From Terriglobia bacterium (GTDB lineage: Bacteria; Acidobacteriota; Terriglobia; Bryobacterales; Bryobacteraceae): 64,000 bases of DNA. The notes under the pieces were generated by a model that did not search any database, had not been told where the DNA came from, and worked only from the letters and a program-made list of their open reading frames with translations. The DNA lies in NCBI GenBank assembly GCA_020073345.1, contig JAIQFI010000016.1, forward strand, positions 44,227 to 108,226, read 5' to 3'. Shown in pieces: positions 42,223-49,612 of this stretch (the stretch's first letter is position 1; every line of letters begins with the position of its first letter). A program made the translations under genes and the position numbers.

Positions 42223-43142
42223 TGACCGCGGACGTCAATGTGATCGAAGAAGCCGTAGCTCAGCCGGTCGCCACTCCGCAAGTTGCACCGCAGATCGGCT
42301 TGGAGCAGTACTACAGCGAGGCTGGTCCGGACTACGCAGCGTGGAGCCCCGAGTTCAACATGCACTTCGGCTACTACCGCGCCGGTGCCAATCCACTGAA
42401 CCGCGAATCCATGCTGGAGCAGATGAATGCGGAGGTGCTCGCGCGGCTGCAGTTGAATGACGTCGCGGAACCGAGGCTGCTAGACCTTGGCTGCGGCCTC
42501 GGCGCTACCCTGCGCAGCTTTGCGCGCCGCCTGCCTCAGGCGTGCTTACTCGGACTCACGCGCGTGCCGTGGCAGGTGGAACACGCACAAGCGCTTAACG
42601 ACGCAGCCGGCTGCGGTGAGCGTGTGCGCGTTATCCAAGGCGACTACGAAGACACGAGTCTGCCGCGTTGCAGCTACGACGGGGCATACGCGCTCGAGAG
42701 CAGTTGTCATGCGCACGGCGCGGACAAGGGTGCACTGCTGGCGGAGGAGCACCGTTTGTTGCGGCCCGGCGGACGCCTCGTCGTTGCGGACGGCTTTCTC
42801 GGGAGCGGCGGGTTTATCAGCGCGCTCCAGCGGCGCATTTACCGCAAGCTGTGCGAGTGCTGGGTAATCGAGGAACTCGGCCACCTTCACTTGTTCACGG
42901 CGCGGCTGGAGCAGCTTGGCTTTACGGACATTACGGTTGAGCACCTGCAGTTGCGCGTGGCGCCTTCGGTGGCGCACATCCCCTGGGTGACGCTGAAGTT
43001 CCTGCTGACGGATGTGGTATCCCGTAAGCGGAAAATGACCCGCGCACGTTGGAACAACGTGCTGGCGCCGGTGCTGCTACCGCTGGTGAGCGCGCCACTG
43101 GGACCCATGACTTACTGCATGATCACGGCGACCAAACGCTAG
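42219..43142 (+). CDS. SAM-dependent methyltransferase, sterol/tocopherol-MT-like
   Basis: About 307 residues. After a variable N-terminus, LEQYYSEAGPDYAAWSPEFNMHFGYY is the opening of the SMT/gamma-tocopherol/phosphoethanolamine methyltransferase group. Motif I is LLDLGCGLGATL, motif II GLTRVPWQVEHA, then RVIQGDYEDTSLP and LRPGGRLVVADGF. A hydrophobic C-terminus (VLLPLVSAPLGPMTYCM) could touch membranes. The gene is coupled to the upstream GbsR-like regulator, which should control it. A lipid or osmolyte acceptor is plausible but unproven. Confidence 0.83.
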   Translation: MMTADVNVIEEAVAQPVATPQVAPQIGLEQYYSEAGPDYAAWSPEFNMHFGYYRAGANPLNRESMLEQMNAEVLARLQLNDVAEPRLLDLGCGLGATLRSFARRLPQACLLGLTRVPWQVEHAQALNDAAGCGERVRVIQGDYEDTSLPRCSYDGAYALESSCHAHGADKGALLAEEHRLLRPGGRLVVADGFLGSGGFISALQRRIYRKLCECWVIEELGHLHLFTARLEQLGFTDITVEHLQLRVAPSVAHIPWVTLKFLLTDVVSRKRKMTRARWNNVLAPVLLPLVSAPLGPMTYCMITATKR

Positions 43143-43156
43143 ATCTGGCCGCTGCG

Positions 43157-43897
43157 TTACTTGAATGTAATGTTCGTCGCGGCTTCAAAGTGCCGATGAT
43201 TCTTATACTCGACGGTCGTCCGATAAAACTCTCTGTTGCTAAAGTGCCAAATGAAATCCGCGGCCACTGGCAGCCAATGGGATGCATCTCCGATCTTCAC
43301 GGAGCCCCAGGTCATCACCTGATTCCTTTGAGAAAACACGAATCCCCTGGGGAATCCGGTAGCCTCCTCTTCGAACTGTAGAACCTCCCCCGTAGGATCG
43401 TCGATGAGAACCCGTCCGGTCCGCGCGGCATTGTACGGCCCGCTCCCATACAAATTGCCGAAGCAGCCACCCGCCGGAGAACGGAAGCGGTAGATCAACG
43501 CCGGCTTGCCACGCACTTCGTCGCGGCCCGCGAATTCAAGTGTAGTGGGGCATTCCCGATCGAATAGCGGCTTCAGTGCGGCGCCGAATCCGGTGGTGGG
43601 CATGTGCATTCCGTCGGGGTCTGGACTCACCCGTTTGCCATTCCTGCGCCAGTTCTGCCGGCTGATTTGAATACCTCTGACCGTGATCTCGGTCTCAATG
43701 GTGTCTTGGTGCTTCCATTTAGAGGATTCCGAACGTCGAGTGTATCGCTCCGCGACCTCGTCCGCCACGAAATTCGGCATGTTCGTAGCGCGTTCCAGGT
43801 TCACCTGGCGCGCGTGTTCCAGCGCCGCGTCCTGCCCGAGCAACGAGACGGAAACCGAGACGGAAAATATGACGAGAGCGAGCGGCCAACGCATCAT
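43157..43897 (-). CDS. Hypothetical secreted protein
   Basis: 246 residues with a signal peptide (LVIFSVSVSVSLLGQ). The mature part starts with a helix (ALEHARQVNLERATNMPNFVADEVAERYTRR) and then a beta-rich fold with DEVRGKPALIYRFRSPAGG and GRVLIDDPTGEVLQFEEEATGFP. The pattern is like LolA/outer-membrane sheets seen in acidobacterial secreted families, but I cannot name it. It converges with the methyltransferase. Confidence 0.7.
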   Translation of the reverse strand: MMRWPLALVIFSVSVSVSLLGQDAALEHARQVNLERATNMPNFVADEVAERYTRRSESSKWKHQDTIETEITVRGIQISRQNWRRNGKRVSPDPDGMHMPTTGFGAALKPLFDRECPTTLEFAGRDEVRGKPALIYRFRSPAGGCFGNLYGSGPYNAARTGRVLIDDPTGEVLQFEEEATGFPRGFVFSQRNQVMTWGSVKIGDASHWLPVAADFIWHFSNREFYRTTVEYKNHRHFEAATNITFK

Positions 43898-43999
43898 TTG
43901 GGTGGAAGATACAATTCCGGATCCATTCTATTCCGTTGGACCATTGAAAGAAATGGGGTAACTATAATGGTGTCGCTGCGAGCCTCAGGAGGGCACGTC

Positions 44000-44386
44000 A
44001 TGAAGCCGGATTTCTCGGGCGAGTGGATTCTGGACCGACAGGCGAGCACGCTCAGCCCTGCCGCAGCCGCTTTTGATAGCGGCGTCATGCGGATCGATCA
44101 TCGTGAGCCGGTCTTCGCCTTTCAAATCAAAATGGTCGCCGGCGGGAAGTCGGTTGAGCATGCGGGCGAGGGCCGCGTATCTGATGGAAGGGAAGTCGCC
44201 GGAGAGGGGATCGTAACAAGTCTGTGCTGGGACGGGGACGCTCTGGTCTTCACGTTCCGCGAGCCTCAGTGGACGATGTCCTTTCGCTACGAACTTCTGG
44301 AAAAAGGACGCCGCCTTCGAGCCGTGGAACAGCTCCGTGGTGCCGGTCGAGACCAGGACAATGTCTGGGTGTATGACCGGCGCTAA
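44000..44386 (+). CDS. Small lipocalin-like hypothetical protein
   Basis: 128 residues. AGGAGG at about 43987-43992 supports the ATG at 44000 (MKPDFSGEWILDRQASTLSP). An in-frame ATG at 43967 is less likely. The sequence has the alternating strand pattern of a small beta-barrel (FAFQIKMVAGGKSVEHAGEG, MSFRYELLEKGRRLRAVEQL). No signal peptide. The acidobacterial families of this kind have no known activity. Its stop overlaps a VOC gene fragment on the other strand. Confidence 0.7.
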   Translation: MKPDFSGEWILDRQASTLSPAAAAFDSGVMRIDHREPVFAFQIKMVAGGKSVEHAGEGRVSDGREVAGEGIVTSLCWDGDALVFTFREPQWTMSFRYELLEKGRRLRAVEQLRGAGRDQDNVWVYDRR

Positions 44387-44502
44387 CGCTTGTTCAGGTA
44401 GAAGCGCTTGGCACGATCGACATCGGACACCGGATGGACGGCATGGAGTTTCATATCGGCCATGCCAGCACTCCGGATTCGAGTTGCTTGTTCATTGCTC
44501 AT
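44383..44502 (-). pseudogene. N-terminal remnant of a VOC gene
   Basis: On the minus strand the frame reads MADMKLHAVHPVSDVDRAKR and then FYLNKR and stop. That is the first beta-alpha unit of a glyoxalase-type protein (normally continuing LGW...). The rest of the ~120-residue domain is missing. Start choice between 44517 and 44463 is not important for a fragment. Confidence 0.6.
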
Positions 44503-44523
44503 CTGTGTCCTGCTCATACCGCT

Positions 44524-45087
44524 TCACCTGTGCCCGTAATCCGTGAAAACGTAATCTCTTGTCTTCACCATCGAGTGGCACGTGAACCCGCACTTGGCGT
44601 CGTTTCCCTGCGGCGGCTTGCCAGTCAAGGTGCCGGGCGTGAACCTATCGGATGCAGCGTCATAGTCGAACACGGCATATCCCCACCCGCCGCTGTCCGC
44701 GAACCTCTTGCTGTCCTTCACCATGAAGTCGACGTCATGCTGGGTACCTGGCACCGTCGCTGCGGGGAACGTCTCCATCTTTTTCGGGTTCCAATGGATC
44801 TTCGCCATCTTGGCGCCGTCGGGGAAAGGCTTGCCGTTGCCGGGAACGCCGGCCAAGTAGGCCTTGATCATCACAGGATTTGCGAGGATCGCAGCAACAA
44901 GGTTTCCGTCCTGACTGATGGAGACAACCTGCCAGGCCTCGTATCCTCTGAACTCAGAGAACGAAAGCCCATTCGGCACTTTCACGGTGTACTTGTCCTG
45001 CGCGAAAATGGCCCAGCTGCCCACGAAGGCGAGCACGCCCATAACAATCGGAATCGTCAGCAACTTTCTGCCCTTCATCGCCAGCAC
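44524..45087 (-). CDS. Cytochrome P460-like secreted protein
   Basis: 187 residues (or 184 from the next ATG). A signal peptide (TIPIVMGVLAFVGSWAIFAQ) is followed by the P460 fold: FSEFRGYEAWQVVSIS, FPDGAKMAKIHWNPKK and GWGYAVFDYD. Haem attachment is at CGFTCHS (Cys166, Cys170, His171), a CxxxCH spacing and not CxxCH. P460 proteins oxidise hydroxylamine or nitric oxide in nitrifiers. In acidobacteria the role is not established. Located next to the island debris. Confidence 0.82.
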   Translation of the reverse strand: MLAMKGRKLLTIPIVMGVLAFVGSWAIFAQDKYTVKVPNGLSFSEFRGYEAWQVVSISQDGNLVAAILANPVMIKAYLAGVPGNGKPFPDGAKMAKIHWNPKKMETFPAATVPGTQHDVDFMVKDSKRFADSGGWGYAVFDYDAASDRFTPGTLTGKPPQGNDAKCGFTCHSMVKTRDYVFTDYGHR

Positions 45088-45177
45088 CTCCGTTTATCGA
45101 TTTTATCAACCTTACTTCTTCGTTTACCTCATTTCTTGTGCTGGCTCACGCCTGCGCGTCGGTCCGACGGGAGAATC

Positions 45178-45196
45178 GGGGACAGACGGGAATACT
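45178..45196 (+). repeat. 19-bp direct repeat, left copy
   Basis: GGGGACAGACGGGAATACT, identical to 46194-46212. The two copies bracket the PEP-CTERM gene. A parD fragment begins 2 nt to its right. Confidence 0.65.
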
Positions 45197-45197
45197 T

Positions 45198-45263
45198 CTA
45201 GTGTGGCTTCTGAGGAAGGTTGAGCGTTTCGCGTACGCGCTCAAAGACGCCGGACTCGGCCAC
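45198..45263 (-). pseudogene. C-terminal fragment of a parD-like antitoxin
   Basis: Minus-strand frame: VAESGVFERVRETLNLPQKP then H and stop (TAG at 45198-45200). The intact ParD at 48360-48617 ends AEDGVFERIRETLKLPKNRR, so this is a piece of a paralogue. It abuts the 19-bp repeat. Confidence 0.6.
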
Positions 45264-45269
45264 AACCCT

Positions 45270-45956
45270 TCACGATCTGCGCCGCTTCACGCCGGAAATG
45301 ATAAGCCCTGCGAAAGCCAGCATCGAAAAGGTACTCGGCTCCGGAACCACGTTGAAGTGCCCTGTGTAGGTGGTTCCCACAGACCCGCTGCCGAGAATGA
45401 CACTTTGGATCGTAACCGCGTCTATGTTTACCAGCATTTTGAACTCACCCAACCAGGGAGAAGTAGAGCCGCCATCCGTAATCGTACCGTTCGCCAAAAG
45501 ACCTATTCGTGTATTCCCGCCACCGAGGTTGGTCAGAACAAACGGATTACCCGCGGACACTGAACACGAGGCTCCAACGGCAAGTCCAGTACAATTGGTA
45601 TTCGAATCCCCCGGACCAAGTCCAGTCAACACGAAATCTAAAGTCGTCGCCGAAAACGTCATGAAGTCGTCAACGGTCCCCCCGCCTAAGGTTAGGTTAA
45701 GGACATCGCCCGAGACACCCGAGACCAGCGTTCCGTTGGAATAAGTCAGATTAGTTCCCGCCTCTGTCTCCATGCAGCCGGCAGTTCCGCCAAGTGTGGG
45801 CGGACTAAATACGATCGTCGTCGCCGTGAAAGTAACGCCACCATTGGCGCAGTTTGCTATATTGAGCGGCCCGATTACGCTGGCTGATGCGGGGCTAGCG
45901 AACGTACAACCAACTACTGCCGCTGCAGCGGCCATGGTCACTCTAAGAAAAGTCAT
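45270..45956 (-). CDS. PEP-CTERM sorting-domain protein
   Basis: 228 residues. A signal peptide (TMAAAAAVVGCTFASPASA), a beta-rich body with two Cys pairs likely to be disulphide-bonded, and a C-terminal VVPEPSTFSMLAFAGLIISG then VKRRRS. The VPEP motif, helix and basic tail are recognised by exosortase for surface or exopolysaccharide-linked export. The passenger is unknown. It lies between 19-bp direct repeats, 1 kb apart. Confidence 0.85.
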   Translation of the reverse strand: MTFLRVTMAAAAAVVGCTFASPASASVIGPLNIANCANGGVTFTATTIVFSPPTLGGTAGCMETEAGTNLTYSNGTLVSGVSGDVLNLTLGGGTVDDFMTFSATTLDFVLTGLGPGDSNTNCTGLAVGASCSVSAGNPFVLTNLGGGNTRIGLLANGTITDGGSTSPWLGEFKMLVNIDAVTIQSVILGSGSVGTTYTGHFNVVPEPSTFSMLAFAGLIISGVKRRRS

Positions 45957-46193
45957 AGCTTCCCTCCTCCGCGTGAGATGCCGATCCGGTCCCTAAAATC
46001 CAAAAGGGCCGATTCGTACTTATACTATAGGACCGAATGGATGCCCGTACAATCCTCGAATTGTCGCAAAAGTACCCAGTGTTCTAGAGGTCCTGCTTGC
46101 TTACCCAGGGCCTTCAATCTACCGCAGGGCACTCTCTAGGAGGGAGAGAACCGCCCCAGGAAAACCGTTACAGGCCCCGGCTGAAGGGTAATA
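45957..46193. other. Non-coding stretch upstream of the PEP-CTERM gene
   Basis: No gene is visible. It should contain the PEP-CTERM promoter on the minus strand (AT-rich bases near 46010-46030). GAGAG-type repeats near 46135-46150 are not a clear structure. Confidence 0.4.
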
Positions 46194-46212
46194 GGGGACA
46201 GACGGGAATACT
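46194..46212 (+). repeat. 19-bp direct repeat, right copy
   Basis: Exact copy of 45178-45196. An XRE gene fragment starts directly after it. Confidence 0.65.
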
Positions 46213-46392
46213 CTCGCGTGGTTCGCATCGGCGGTCAATCGCCTCGAATCCGACTACCCGGGGCGTACCATCGGGATGGTACGGCGGATCGCCACGGCCT
46301 TGAACCACCGCTTGGAACTGCTTGCGAAGGAGGTCAACCGGGACCAGGGCGGGGGATTAACCTCCAGACAGCGTTCGTTTCGTTACTATTGA
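46213..46392 (+). pseudogene. XRE-type helix-turn-helix fragment
   Basis: The frame reads LAWFASAVNRLESDYPGRTI, then GMVRRIATALNHRLELLAKE, and runs on to a TGA at 46390. The recognition-helix/turn pattern (NRLE..Y.G.T...RRIA.ALN..LEL) matches the end of an XRE antitoxin such as HigA. There is no start codon or first half. It begins immediately after the 19-bp repeat. Confidence 0.45.
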
Positions 46393-46406
46393 GGTTAGGT
46401 GATTTC

Positions 46407-46607
46407 ATGAGCCGCGTAGAGAAAATCGAGAACGAAATCAAGGAGCTTTCGCAGGACGAGTTGACGGCTTTGCGTGAATGGTTTGCTGGCTTCGACGCGG
46501 ACGCGTGGGATCGTCAGATGGAAGCTGACGTCAACGCTGGCAGGCTGGAGAATCTTGCAGAACGGGCACTTCGCGATCATGAGGCAGGCCGGTCCACCAA
46601 GCTGTGA
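46407..46607 (+). CDS. Type II antitoxin, small helical
   Basis: 66 residues: MSRVEKIENEIKELSQDELT and then ALREWFAGFDADAWDRQMEA, a Glu/Leu helix pattern common to antitoxins paired with RelE/ParE toxins. The ATG at 46407 follows a GAGGT site. The stop overlaps the toxin GTG by 4 nt, as usual for such pairs. It seems intact while the toxin is broken. Confidence 0.75.
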   Translation: MSRVEKIENEIKELSQDELTALREWFAGFDADAWDRQMEADVNAGRLENLAERALRDHEAGRSTKL

Positions 46608-46857
46608 ATCACTATGCGTCCCCGGACTTCTGGACGTGTTACCGGGCGCTGCCCGCATCCATACGAACCACTGCGGACAAGGCCTTCGCGCTGCTGAAGA
46701 GCGACGCCAAGCATCGTTCCCTCCACCTAAAGAGAGTTGGCAGGTATTGGTCGGCTCGCGTTGGGCTGCGTTACCGAGCCATTGGTGTGGATGTTTCGGA
46801 TGGAATACTTGGATCTGGATCGGAACCCACGCTGATTACGACCGCCTGGTCGGGTAG
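46604..46857 (+). pseudogene. RelE/ParE-superfamily toxin, frameshifted near its end
   Basis: From the GTG at 46604 the frame reads MNHYASPDFWTCYRALPASI and RVGRYWSARVGLRYRAIGVD, then VSDGIL. Near 46812 the frame changes. In the next frame the expected end WIWIGTHADYDRLVG is present up to the TAG at 46855-46857. One base (CTTTGG to CTTGG) appears to be missing. The unshifted frame runs on to 46912 with an unrelated tail. The toxin would be inactive unless this is a read error. Confidence 0.65.
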
Positions 46858-46883
46858 GTGCGGCGGGAGTTGGCTGGCTGGCC

Positions 46884-47462
46884 CTACGGATTGTGACGGA
46901 GCGGGAAAATGAACCGATCTTCGCCAATCGGGATCACGATAGCAAACTCCATTTTTTTTGAGGTCGGATTCCTTGTCGAACCACACCACGCCAGCGACGC
47001 TCTCTCCCTGCTTAACGGTGTTAGCGCGGAGCGCAATCGCCTGAACATGGGCGATCTCATCGCCGGCAGCGGCGGATCGCTGCATTGTTCGGTAATCGGC
47101 AGCGATCTGCGCCTGCGCGTTAGGAGACGTTGTCCTTGTGGTGGTCGTTCCGTACAGGGTCGCATTTGCACGATTTCCGCGATTGTCACTAGCCGTGACC
47201 GTACCCTGTTCCAAGGAATTACATCCCGTGCCACGCCCGATCCGTTTGCAACTACAACCGTTGTGGCCATCGCTTTTTGACGCTCCTCGAAACTAATAGA
47301 CACAACTAGGCCATTCGCTTCCAGAAAGAGAAACTGCTGGCCGTCGATGTATTCCAAGTTCGGATCACCAGACGCCGACTTCTGGGAAGGGGACCAGACG
47401 TGATCCTCGGCACAGACCGTCAATCCCATGATCATCAGAGACGCGATAAGTTTCATCCGCAT
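46884..47462 (-). pseudogene. Secreted hypothetical protein with two frame breaks
   Basis: A good start with signal peptide (MKLIASLMIMGLTVCA, ATG at 47456 or 47462) leads to YIDGQQFLFLEANGLVVSIS. Near 47220 the coherent sequence moves to another frame (LEQGTVTASDNRGNRANATL, VKQGESVAGVVWFDKESDLK). Within an eight-base A run (T run 46952-46959 on the plus strand) it returns to the first frame (MEFAIVIPIGEDRFIFPLRH). Read across, it is a ~190-residue exported protein. Function unknown. Confidence 0.55.
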
Positions 47463-47512
47463 CCTCCTTGTTCGGGCTCCGGTCCGTGCTGGGTTAAGTC
47501 GTCTGCCATGTC

Positions 47513-47839
47513 TTAGTCCCCCAAGCTTCTGGCAGTCGATTTCTGTTCCCTCCACTGGATATGAATGTGACTTTCAAACCATCCGAGAACTGGAATTGTT
47601 CCCGGAGTCCTGGATTGCTGCATGCTCAGTTCCGCGCGTGCCCGCTCCTCTTGGGGAATGGATGTAGCCGCCACCGTCCCGTCAAAGTGATACGGCCCGC
47701 ATTTCGGACACTCGGTTTTGTAAAGAACAGGTGCTTTGCCGCGCTGGTCGAACTCGGACACGAAGGTCTCTACTGTTGTCCCGCAGAGGACACAAGGAGC
47801 GCTGCCCGTTCGGATCACGGCCCTTTCCTCCCACGGCAA
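47513..47839 (-). CDS. Small zinc-ribbon-like hypothetical protein
   Basis: 108 residues with Cys16-x2-Cys19 (CVLCG) and Cys44-x2-Cys47 (CPKCG) in the N-terminal half, arranged as a zinc ribbon. The second half is Glu/Arg-rich, probably helical. No signal peptide. I see no family name. It lies in the debris zone. Confidence 0.6.
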   Translation of the reverse strand: MPWEERAVIRTGSAPCVLCGTTVETFVSEFDQRGKAPVLYKTECPKCGPYHFDGTVAATSIPQEERARAELSMQQSRTPGTIPVLGWFESHIHIQWREQKSTARSLGD

Positions 47840-47987
47840 GCCGCGGCGACTCTTTTTGCTTTCACCATTTCCTTCATGCTATGCGGGTTGGGAGAGGGAG
47901 TCAATGCCAAGTTTTAGTGCTCTGCGTAGGATTGCTAATTCGAGGTGATTTGCGTAAATCGGGATTGATATCCGAACCGTTCCGAGC

Positions 47988-48046
47988 GTTGAACCCGCGT
48001 CCGAGAAAGCTACCGCGAAAGACTACGTGCGTTTCCGATCCGGTGG
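47988..48046 (-). repeat. Displaced copy of the ssrA 3' region (att-like)
   Basis: 59 nt that match 49630-49689, within the tmRNA gene, at 57 of 60 aligned positions and in the same orientation. It covers the tmRNA T arm and the bases before it. The acceptor stem end is not preserved. Confidence 0.7.
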
Positions 48047-48056
48047 CTTGTTGTCG

Positions 48057-48356
48057 TCATTCCTCGATGGTGTATCTGCGGGGAAGCATCCGTTGGTGCA
48101 GGACGCGCGCGATCAGAATGCCCTCGGCATCGGGCCGGTAGAAGATGACATGCCGTCCGTGCTCCATGCGGCGCAGGCCGGAACGAATGTCGTCGCAAAC
48201 CCGGCCCGCCTCTGGGTTGTCGGCAAGCGTCTGGCAACTGGTCTGAAGATCGGCAACGTAGCGGATCGTCTGTTCTACGCCCCAGGTTTTGAGGGTGTAA
48301 GCGCCGATGCTGAGCAGGTCGGCTTCAGCGCGACGTGAGAAACGAAACCGGGCCAC
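48057..48356 (-). CDS. parE: ParE toxin
   Basis: 99 residues of the RelE/ParE fold: FRFSRRAEADLLSIGAYTLK, CQTLADNPEAGRVCDDIRSG, MEHGRHVIFYRPDAEGI and LIARVLHQRML. ParE toxins poison DNA gyrase. It follows the parD stop by 3 nt. The pair sits inside the segment bounded by the two ssrA-like repeats, where it could stabilise the segment. Confidence 0.9.
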   Translation of the reverse strand: MARFRFSRRAEADLLSIGAYTLKTWGVEQTIRYVADLQTSCQTLADNPEAGRVCDDIRSGLRRMEHGRHVIFYRPDAEGILIARVLHQRMLPRRYTIEE

Positions 48357-48359
48357 GGC

Positions 48360-48617
48360 CTAGCGCCGGTTCTTCGGAAGCTTCAGCGTTTCGCGTATGC
48401 GTTCAAAAACGCCGTCCTCGGCGATCCCGCTGGCATCGCCTTCGTCGATAGCTGTTCGCAGCACCGCGAGTTTTGCCTCGTACTCCTGCTCTTCGCGCTC
48501 CAAGGTCCGCAGGGCCGCGCGCACAACTTCGCTGGCGTTTTCGTAACGTCCCGTCTTGACCTTCTTCAGCACGAAGCGGTCAAGTTCCTCAGTCAAATTG
48601 ACGTTGCGAGTGGGCAC
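48360..48617 (-). CDS. parD: ParD antitoxin
   Basis: 85 residues. The ribbon-helix-helix part (RNVNLTEELDRFVLKKVKTG then RYENASEVVRAALR) binds DNA. The C-terminal helix (EYEAKLAVLRTAIDEGDASG) binds ParE. A perfect 17-bp palindrome lies 25 nt upstream of the start as a likely operator. A second, broken copy of its C-terminus is at 45198-45263. Confidence 0.92.
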   Translation of the reverse strand: MPTRNVNLTEELDRFVLKKVKTGRYENASEVVRAALRTLEREEQEYEAKLAVLRTAIDEGDASGIAEDGVFERIRETLKLPKNRR

Positions 48618-48641
48618 AGGCCTGAGTTGAATATATCACGC

Positions 48642-48658
48642 TTGGCAATGATTGCCAA
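48642..48658. promoter_or_regulatory. 17-bp palindrome upstream of parD
   Basis: TTGGCAAT-G-ATTGCCAA is perfect over eight base pairs each side. Its position 25-41 nt before the parD start fits the autorepression site of the ParDE complex. Confidence 0.65.
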
Positions 48659-48894
48659 TTGGAAAGATCGGGATGGTGGAGGCGGCGTGGACTGGTGTGC
48701 TCGCACCGGTGCGTCCTAAACGGTTAGTTCTAGTACGTCCAGTAGGTACAAATTTCGATTTCGACGAGCCTTGAAAGCGTGTTCATGATAGGATGATTCG
48801 AATTACGGAAGCAGTGAGGCCCGGCGCAGGACCCGCAGGCAGCACATCGGGAACCGGTGCATGGGAAGGATTAACTTTTGATTCGGAATAGACC

Positions 48895-49575
48895 ATGAAA
48901 TCACTCTGGAATCTTGCGATCGTCGTGGTGGGAATTGCGCTATTTGCCCGGCCTGGTCAGGCCAGCCTTATTGTCTTGCACGGCCAACTTGATTCGTCAC
49001 AGGTCGTGGATGGCGGCGGCAGTACATCGACTGCCACGGGCTTTGGCACCGTAACCATCGACACCACCCTTTTCACCATCACGACCGATCTGAGTTGGAG
49101 CGGCCTGACCGGTCCTGCCGATCGGTCGCATATGCATGACGCTCCCGAAGGTGAGAGCCGCTTCACTCCGCCAAATAACAATTTCTTTCACGAACTGCTG
49201 GATGACACGAGCGTGCCGCTTATCGTTCAGGTGCCCTGCGGCTTCGCCGGCGACGGGTTACTGACCGAGTGCGCTCCCACGACAGGAACTGCGCACGACG
49301 TCCTCCAGCTGAGCGCTGATGATGGCTATGCCGCCTTTGCGGAGCCCCCCGGACCGGGGTTCCCGGACTTTGCCGCCCTGACAGCCGCCTTTGTGCTCAA
49401 TGGTGTGTATATCGATATGCACACAGAGCTTTATCCGTCGGGGGAGATTCGGGGACAACTTCTGGCTATCCCTGAACCCGCCTCGCTCGCGATGGTGGGC
49501 GCCGGTCTTTGGGTGATCGGCCTGCTGCGTCGTCGCGGACGAGCACAGACGAAGGCCCCCGTGACACAACCATAG
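48895..49575 (+). CDS. CHRD-domain protein with PEP-CTERM tail
   Basis: 226 residues. Signal peptide (AIVVVGIALFARPGQA), CHRD domain (VLHGQLDSSQVVDGGGSTST, LSWSGLTGPADRSHMHDAPE, YIDMHTELYPSGEIRGQL) and C-terminal IPEPASLAMVGAGLWVIGLL then RRRGRAQ. CHRD domains are named from chordin and have no settled role in bacteria. The tail marks it for exosortase handling. It is the only non-toxin gene in the putative ssrA island. Confidence 0.85.
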   Translation: MKSLWNLAIVVVGIALFARPGQASLIVLHGQLDSSQVVDGGGSTSTATGFGTVTIDTTLFTITTDLSWSGLTGPADRSHMHDAPEGESRFTPPNNNFFHELLDDTSVPLIVQVPCGFAGDGLLTECAPTTGTAHDVLQLSADDGYAAFAEPPGPGFPDFAALTAAFVLNGVYIDMHTELYPSGEIRGQLLAIPEPASLAMVGAGLWVIGLLRRRGRAQTKAPVTQP

Positions 49576-49612
49576 CCGGCTCCGCCCAGTATCGGCCCTC
49601 TTCCGCTTGTGG

